Shown in pieces: positions 60,241 to 64,000 of a DNA stretch of 64,000 bases. The notes under the pieces were generated by a model that searched no databases, was not told the DNA's origin, and was given only the letters and a program-made list of their open reading frames with translations. Source of the stretch: Nesterenkonia populi (GTDB lineage: Bacteria; Actinomycetota; Actinomycetes; Actinomycetales; Micrococcaceae); the NCBI RefSeq assembly GCF_007994735.1, contig NZ_VOIL01000001.1:248001-312000 (forward strand), written 5' to 3'. A program made the position numbers and the translations under genes. Each line of letters starts with the position of its first letter. The first letter of the stretch is position 1.

Positions 60241-60342
60241 CCACTACAGTCGCGAGGCTTCGCATGCTCGCTGCGAGAAATGTTCATCATTAAGTTATGG
60301 ACGTTATCTTACACACAGCACTCGACGACGAAAGGTGAGCCC

Positions 60343-60831
60343 ATGGCTAAAGAGTCAAGCTTCGACATTGTGTCCCAGGTGGACAAGCAGGAGGTCTCCA
60401 ACGCCCTGAACCAGGCGCAGAAGGAGATCGCACAGCGCTACGACTTCAAGGGAACCGGCACAGAGGTGGACTTCTCCGGCGAAGCGATCATCATCCGGGC
60501 GAGCTCTGAGGAGCGCGCCAAGGCCGCCCAGGACGTGTTCGAGTCCAAGCTGATCAAGCGGGGCATCAGCCTGAAGTCCTTCGAGGCATCGGAGCCGAAG
60601 GCCTCCGGCAAGGAATACCGGATCGAGGGACAGATCAAGGAGGGGATCGACCAGGCCGCCGCCAAGAAGATCTCCAAGACCATCCGGGACGAGGGTCCCA
60701 AATCGGTGAAGGCCCAGATCCAGGGCGACGAGCTGCGAGTGAGCTCGAAGTCCCGCGATGACCTCCAGGAGGTCATCGCGCTGCTCAAAGACTTCGACGA
60801 TGCCGCCCTGCAGTTCATCAACATGCGCTGA
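60343..60831 (+). CDS. YajQ family cyclic-di-GMP/nucleotide-binding protein
   Basis: 162 residues from the ATG at 60343 with AAAGGTGA upstream. [77 protein letters not shown]. The family has two RRM-like folds; some members bind cyclic di-GMP, and the role in actinobacteria is unknown. Monocistronic with its own terminator. Confidence 0.92.
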   Translation: MAKESSFDIVSQVDKQEVSNALNQAQKEIAQRYDFKGTGTEVDFSGEAIIIRASSEERAKAAQDVFESKLIKRGISLKSFEASEPKASGKEYRIEGQIKEGIDQAAAKKISKTIRDEGPKSVKAQIQGDELRVSSKSRDDLQEVIALLKDFDDAALQFINMR

Positions 60832-60847
60832 TTGAGCAGCAGGCACA

Positions 60848-60888
60848 AGGAATGGCCGACGGCAGAATCTTCGCCGTCGGCCATTCCT
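60848..60888 (+). terminator. Terminator after yajQ
   Basis: Perfect 16-bp stem AGGAATGGCCGACGGC (60848-60863) with its complement (60873-60888). Confidence 0.85.
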
Positions 60889-60955
60889 CTTCAGGCGTGA
60901 AGGCCGCGATCACGCGTCCAAGAGGCGTGCGCGACCTGCGCGCGCCGCCGGGATG

Positions 60956-62215
60956 CTACAGCGCGAAGATCAGGACGAGGGGGACTGCGACGAAGACGAC
61001 GCCGACCCATGCGAAGGCCGCGAGGGTGCGGCGGGCGGCCAGCTCGGAGAGCCAGCGGGCACCGAGCAGCGGCACCTCCCGCAGGCCCGGGATGCCGAAG
61101 ATCACCGCGGTGGCGAAGAGATTGAAGAACAGGTGCACCAGGGCGGCAGTGAGCGCGATGGTGCCGAGCTCGCCGTCGAACGCCATCGCCGCGACGAGGG
61201 CGGTGATGGTGGTGCCGATGTTCGCGCCCAGGGTGAACGGGTAGATCTGGCGCAGGGACAGCTTGCCGGAGCCGGCCAGCGGCACCATCAGCGCGGTGGT
61301 GGTGGATGAGGACTGCACCATCACCGTCACCAGGGCGCCGGAGCCGATGGAGGTGATCGGGCTGCGGCCCACGGAGGCGTGCAGCACCCGTTCGGCGCGG
61401 CCGACCAGCACGGCCTTGAGCTTGCGGCTGATCATGTTGATGACCAGCAGGATCAGCACGATCGCGAAGACGATCATCGCAATGCCGGCCCAGACGTCGG
61501 GCAGCGGGGAGAAGCCGGCCTCGACCAGGTCGCCGGCCGGGCCGGTGGCGCCCTTGATCAGCGCGCCGAACCCTCCGAGGATGGTCTCGATGAGGCCGGT
61601 CTCCGCGGATTCGCTGCCTCCCAGGAGTCCCGAGGCGGCGGTGGCCGTCCGCTCGAGCAGCCCGAAGGCCATCTCCAGGGGCAGGAAGATGGCCACTGCC
61701 AGCAGATTGAAGAAGTCGTGGACCGTGGCGGCGGCGAATCCGCGGCGGAACTGGTCCTTGTCCCTCACCATCGCCAGGGAGACCAGGGTGTTGGTCAGCG
61801 TGGTGCCGATGTTCGCGCCCAGGATGATCGGGATCGCGATGCCCAGCGGAAGCCCGCCCGCCACGAGGCCGACGGTCACAGAGGTGGTGGTGGAGGATGA
61901 CTGGGTGAGCGCGGTGGCGGCGATGCCGATCATCAGGCCGATGATCGGGTTCGCGGCGAAGCTGAAGAGCTCCTCAGCCTGGTCCCCGGCTGCCAGGGAG
62001 AATCCGGAGCCGATGATGCCCACAGCAGTGATCAGCAGGTAGACCCCGGCAGCGACGGCGGCCCAGTTCAGCAGCGCCCGACGGCGGCTGACGGGGGTCT
62101 GCGCCTGGTGCTGCGGAGCCGGCGTCTTTCCCTGTTCGAGGCTGTTGGTGATGGCGGGTGCGGGGGCGTCTGCGGCGCGAGCGGTGACCTGTCGCTCGGC
62201 GGGGGTAACGGCCAT
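60956..62215 (-). CDS. Na/Pi cotransporter family protein
   Basis: 419 residues. About 45 hydrophilic residues, then an inverted-repeat transporter with the QSSS signature twice (ALTQSSSTTTSVTVGLVAGG and VMVQSSSTTTALMVPLAGSG), each followed by LGANIGTT. Eight or more spans; lacks the PhoU-like C-terminal domain of E. coli YjbB. Likely sodium-driven phosphate uptake or efflux. Three 7-base repeats like PHO boxes lie immediately upstream. Confidence 0.9.
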   Translation of the reverse strand: MAVTPAERQVTARAADAPAPAITNSLEQGKTPAPQHQAQTPVSRRRALLNWAAVAAGVYLLITAVGIIGSGFSLAAGDQAEELFSFAANPIIGLMIGIAATALTQSSSTTTSVTVGLVAGGLPLGIAIPIILGANIGTTLTNTLVSLAMVRDKDQFRRGFAAATVHDFFNLLAVAIFLPLEMAFGLLERTATAASGLLGGSESAETGLIETILGGFGALIKGATGPAGDLVEAGFSPLPDVWAGIAMIVFAIVLILLVINMISRKLKAVLVGRAERVLHASVGRSPITSIGSGALVTVMVQSSSTTTALMVPLAGSGKLSLRQIYPFTLGANIGTTITALVAAMAFDGELGTIALTAALVHLFFNLFATAVIFGIPGLREVPLLGARWLSELAARRTLAAFAWVGVVFVAVPLVLIFAL

Positions 62216-62226
62216 ATGATGAACGC

Positions 62227-62255
62227 TCCCAACCCAAGGTGAACTTTAGGTTAAC
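62227..62255 (-). promoter_or_regulatory. PHO-box-like direct repeats
   Basis: Leftward reading: GTTAACC, GTTCACC and GTTGGGA, spaced exactly 11 bases from start to start. GTTCACC at 11-base steps is the Streptomyces PhoP-binding unit. It is 12-40 bases before the phosphate transporter ATG. Confidence 0.5.
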
Positions 62256-62361
62256 TCCGGCCAAATACTTCTCAACACTTCTGCGGGAGGCCCTGCGGAA
62301 TCTCCCCGGATACGATGATGTTGCCCTCCTAGGGACACACCACACCGGCGAAAGGGACCGT

Positions 62362-63228
62362 ATGCACAACCATCACGGACGGCTCAGAACTGCAGGCCTG
62401 CTCGCTTTTCTCTTTGCCATGGTGCTGGTGGTGGGCGCGATCGTCGCCGCCGCCACGGAGACCCCCGCGTTCATCTTCATCTTCGGCATCATCGGCCTGG
62501 TGTCGGTGGCGTACTCCTACTGGAACTCGGACAAGATCGCGCTGCGGGCCATGAAGGCCTATCCCGTGACCCGCGAGCAGGCCCCGGCGCTCTACGCGAT
62601 GGTGGAGGAGCTGGCCTCCCGCGCCCAGCAGCCGGCGCCCCGGATCTTCATCTCGCCCCAGCCGACCCCCAACGCGTTCGCCACGGGACGCAACCCGGAG
62701 AAGGGTGTGGTCTGCTACACCGAGGGCATCCTGAACCTGCTCAACGAGCGGGAGCTGCGGGGCGTCACAGGCCATGAGCTGATGCATATCTACAACCGGG
62801 ACATCCTGATCTCGTCGGTGGCGGCCGCTGTCGCCGGCTTCCTGACCACCATCACGCAGTTCTTCATCCTCTTCGGCCGCGGCGGCGGGCGGAACCAGAG
62901 CCCCTTGGCGCTGATCGGAGCCATCCTTGCCGCGATCCTGATGCCGATCGCCGCAAGCATGATCCGCTCAGCGATCAGCCGCACCCGCGAGTACGACGCC
63001 GACACCGACGGCGCCGAGCTCTCCGGGGACCCGCTGGCACTGGCCTCAGCGCTGAACAAGCTCGAAGGCGGCATCCGGCAGATCCCCCTGAACGAGGATC
63101 CCAAGCACGACGCGCATGCCCACATGATGATCGCCAACCCTTTCGGGCCCCGTGCCAAGCAGATGTTCTCCACCCACCCGCCCATGGACGACCGCATCCA
63201 GCGGCTCAAAGACATGGCCGGGCATTAG
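62362..63228 (+). CDS. htpX: Zinc metalloprotease HtpX
   Basis: 288 residues from the ATG at 62362 with AAAGGGA upstream; TACGAT at about 62310 may be the -10. Two N-terminal spans, QPTPNAFATGRNPEKGVVCY, zinc motif TGHELMHIYNRDILISS, two further spans, then the third ligand region SRTREYDADTDGAELSGDP and C-terminal MFSTHPPMDDRIQRL. Membrane quality-control protease. Its stop codon is part of the -10 of the next gene. Confidence 0.96.
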   Translation: MHNHHGRLRTAGLLAFLFAMVLVVGAIVAAATETPAFIFIFGIIGLVSVAYSYWNSDKIALRAMKAYPVTREQAPALYAMVEELASRAQQPAPRIFISPQPTPNAFATGRNPEKGVVCYTEGILNLLNERELRGVTGHELMHIYNRDILISSVAAAVAGFLTTITQFFILFGRGGGRNQSPLALIGAILAAILMPIAASMIRSAISRTREYDADTDGAELSGDPLALASALNKLEGGIRQIPLNEDPKHDAHAHMMIANPFGPRAKQMFSTHPPMDDRIQRLKDMAGH

Positions 63229-63237
63229 GCTGTCTCT

Positions 63238-63672
63238 GTGGCGGAGATGCTCTACGAGAAGTTCCAGGCGCTGGTCCCCAAGTACCTTGACGACAGGTGG
63301 ACCCCGGATGAGGGGTACACACGTGAGGAGCTTGCTGACCTGCTGGCAGACTCTGAGCTTCCGGATTCCTCCCGCCTGCCCCTGGTGCTGGAGGAGTTCT
63401 ACCTCGCGCTGGGCCGCTGCGAGGAGCTGATGGAGGCGTACCACTTCTTCTTCGACCCGGACGAGCTGGTGACCGAGGAGGGCCACCTGCTGTTCCTGGA
63501 GGATGAGGAGGAGCGCTTCGCCTGGGGCATCGAGGTCTCTGACCTGAGGGTGCCGGACCCGCTGATCCGCCGCCGGAAGAACGCCACCCATGAGTGGACC
63601 GCGGAGGGGGCCACGGTCAGCGAGTTCCTCTTCGACCTGCTGGAGTTCTCCTTCGAAGAGGACGAGGCGTAA
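63238..63672 (+). CDS. SUKH (SMI1/KNR4)-like protein
   Basis: 144 residues from a GTG with TAGGCT six bases upstream, so probably leaderless, the hexamer overlapping the htpX stop. The pattern LPLVLEEFYLALGRCEEL, FFDPDELVTEEGHLLFLEDE, AWGIEVSDLRVPDPLI, TVSEFLFDLLEFSF follows the order of SUKH proteins (leucine-proline start, ELxxxDGxLxF, WGI, DP, SEFL). SUKH proteins are often immunity factors to secreted toxins, but no toxin gene is seen here, so the role is open. Very acidic. Confidence 0.55.
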   Translation: MAEMLYEKFQALVPKYLDDRWTPDEGYTREELADLLADSELPDSSRLPLVLEEFYLALGRCEELMEAYHFFFDPDELVTEEGHLLFLEDEEERFAWGIEVSDLRVPDPLIRRRKNATHEWTAEGATVSEFLFDLLEFSFEEDEA

Positions 63673-63674
63673 GT

Positions 63675-64000
63675 TTGCCCGTTGCCTGGGAGTCGCACGC
63701 TCCGCCGGACTACGCCTGCCCGTTCTGCGGCCTGGTGGCCGGCGATGTCTCGCACCCGGCCAACCGCTGTGAGCTGGGTGATCTGGTGCACCAGGACGAG
63801 CATGTCGTGGTGTTCATCGCCTGCGACGGGTTCGGCCCCTATCCCGGGCATGCGATGATCTGCCCCACGGAGCACCTTGAGGCGCTGTACGACATGGACG
63901 ATGCGATCCTCGCCAGGATCAGCTCGATGTCCCGCGACGTCGCACTGGCGATGAAGCTGGCCTGGGACCCGGAGGGCACCAGCACCCGCCAGCACAATGA
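63675..64000 (+). CDS. HIT family protein (3' end beyond window)
   Basis: 108 codons from a TTG two bases after the upstream stop, open to the edge. PDYACPFCGLVAGD carries the CxxC zinc pair typical of HIT proteins, followed by VVVFIACDGFGPYPGHAMIC and EHLEALYDMDDAILARISSM. The HxHxHxx active site would lie just beyond the window. Nucleotide hydrolase or transferase; substrate unknown. Probably coupled to the SUKH-like gene. Confidence 0.85.
   Translation, partial: MPVAWESHAPPDYACPFCGLVAGDVSHPANRCELGDLVHQDEHVVVFIACDGFGPYPGHAMICPTEHLEALYDMDDAILARISSMSRDVALAMKLAWDPEGTSTRQHN

Overview
The window is a gene-dense, high-GC stretch of bacterial chromosome with no insertion sequence, prophage or CRISPR array that I can see. 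Mycothiol synthase, GlnR, an NnaR-type HemD/winged-helix regulator, PspC sensor kinases and HadA/HadB-like dehydratases place it in the Actinobacteria. The RpoB, RpoC and ribosomal proteins read like Micrococcales, probably Micrococcaceae (Nesterenkonia or a relative); the family and genus are inference.

Layout. 1-7127: rpoC (3' end outside the window) and rpoB, leftward. 7412-11320: an envelope-stress block, a PspC sensor kinase/NarL-type regulator pair divergent from a PspC membrane protein and a small membrane protein. 11409-15358: rplJ-rplL with a long attenuator-bearing leader, rplK-rplA, nusG and secE, all leftward, then tRNA-Trp. 15665-32561: housekeeping genes (stand-alone enterochelin-esterase N-domain protein, aspartate aminotransferase, pfkA, ygfZ, two small membrane proteins, glnR, mshD, mutT1-like, thyA-folA, asd-cysK, murB, YjiH, an aldo/keto reductase, hadA/hadB-like genes). 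31770-36990: sirohydrochlorin chelatase and nirD divergent from nirB-nnaR. 37384-42663: glycerol operon glpD-glpF-glpK with a divergent SorC-type regulator. 42660-49423: nitrate transporter nrtABD, nitrate reductase nasA and its flavoprotein nasB. 49882-52122: DEAD-box helicase with a long structured leader, tRNA-Thr, tRNA-Met and a perfect 19-bp inverted repeat. 52172-58232: MOSC protein, metB and cbs (reverse transsulfuration), alkA-like glycosylase, a degenerate MocR regulator and tRNA-Tyr. 58327-64000: thioredoxin, MetE-like protein, yajQ, Na/Pi cotransporter, htpX, a SUKH-like protein and a partial HIT protein.

How it works together. The strongest theme is nitrate assimilation: uptake (NrtABD), reduction to nitrite (NasA plus NasB), reduction to ammonium (NirB, NirD), a siroheme chelatase for NirB, and two regulators, GlnR and NnaR. 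I find four-part direct repeats resembling GlnR boxes at almost the same distance upstream of nirB and nrtA, and a weaker one upstream of nirD. A second theme is leaderless expression: twelve genes have a TAnnnT hexamer 6-8 bases before the start codon and no clear ribosome binding site doing the job. A third is RNA- or repeat-based control in intergenic DNA: the rplJ attenuator, the deaD leader, the MetE-like leader and a PHO-box-like triple repeat before the phosphate transporter.
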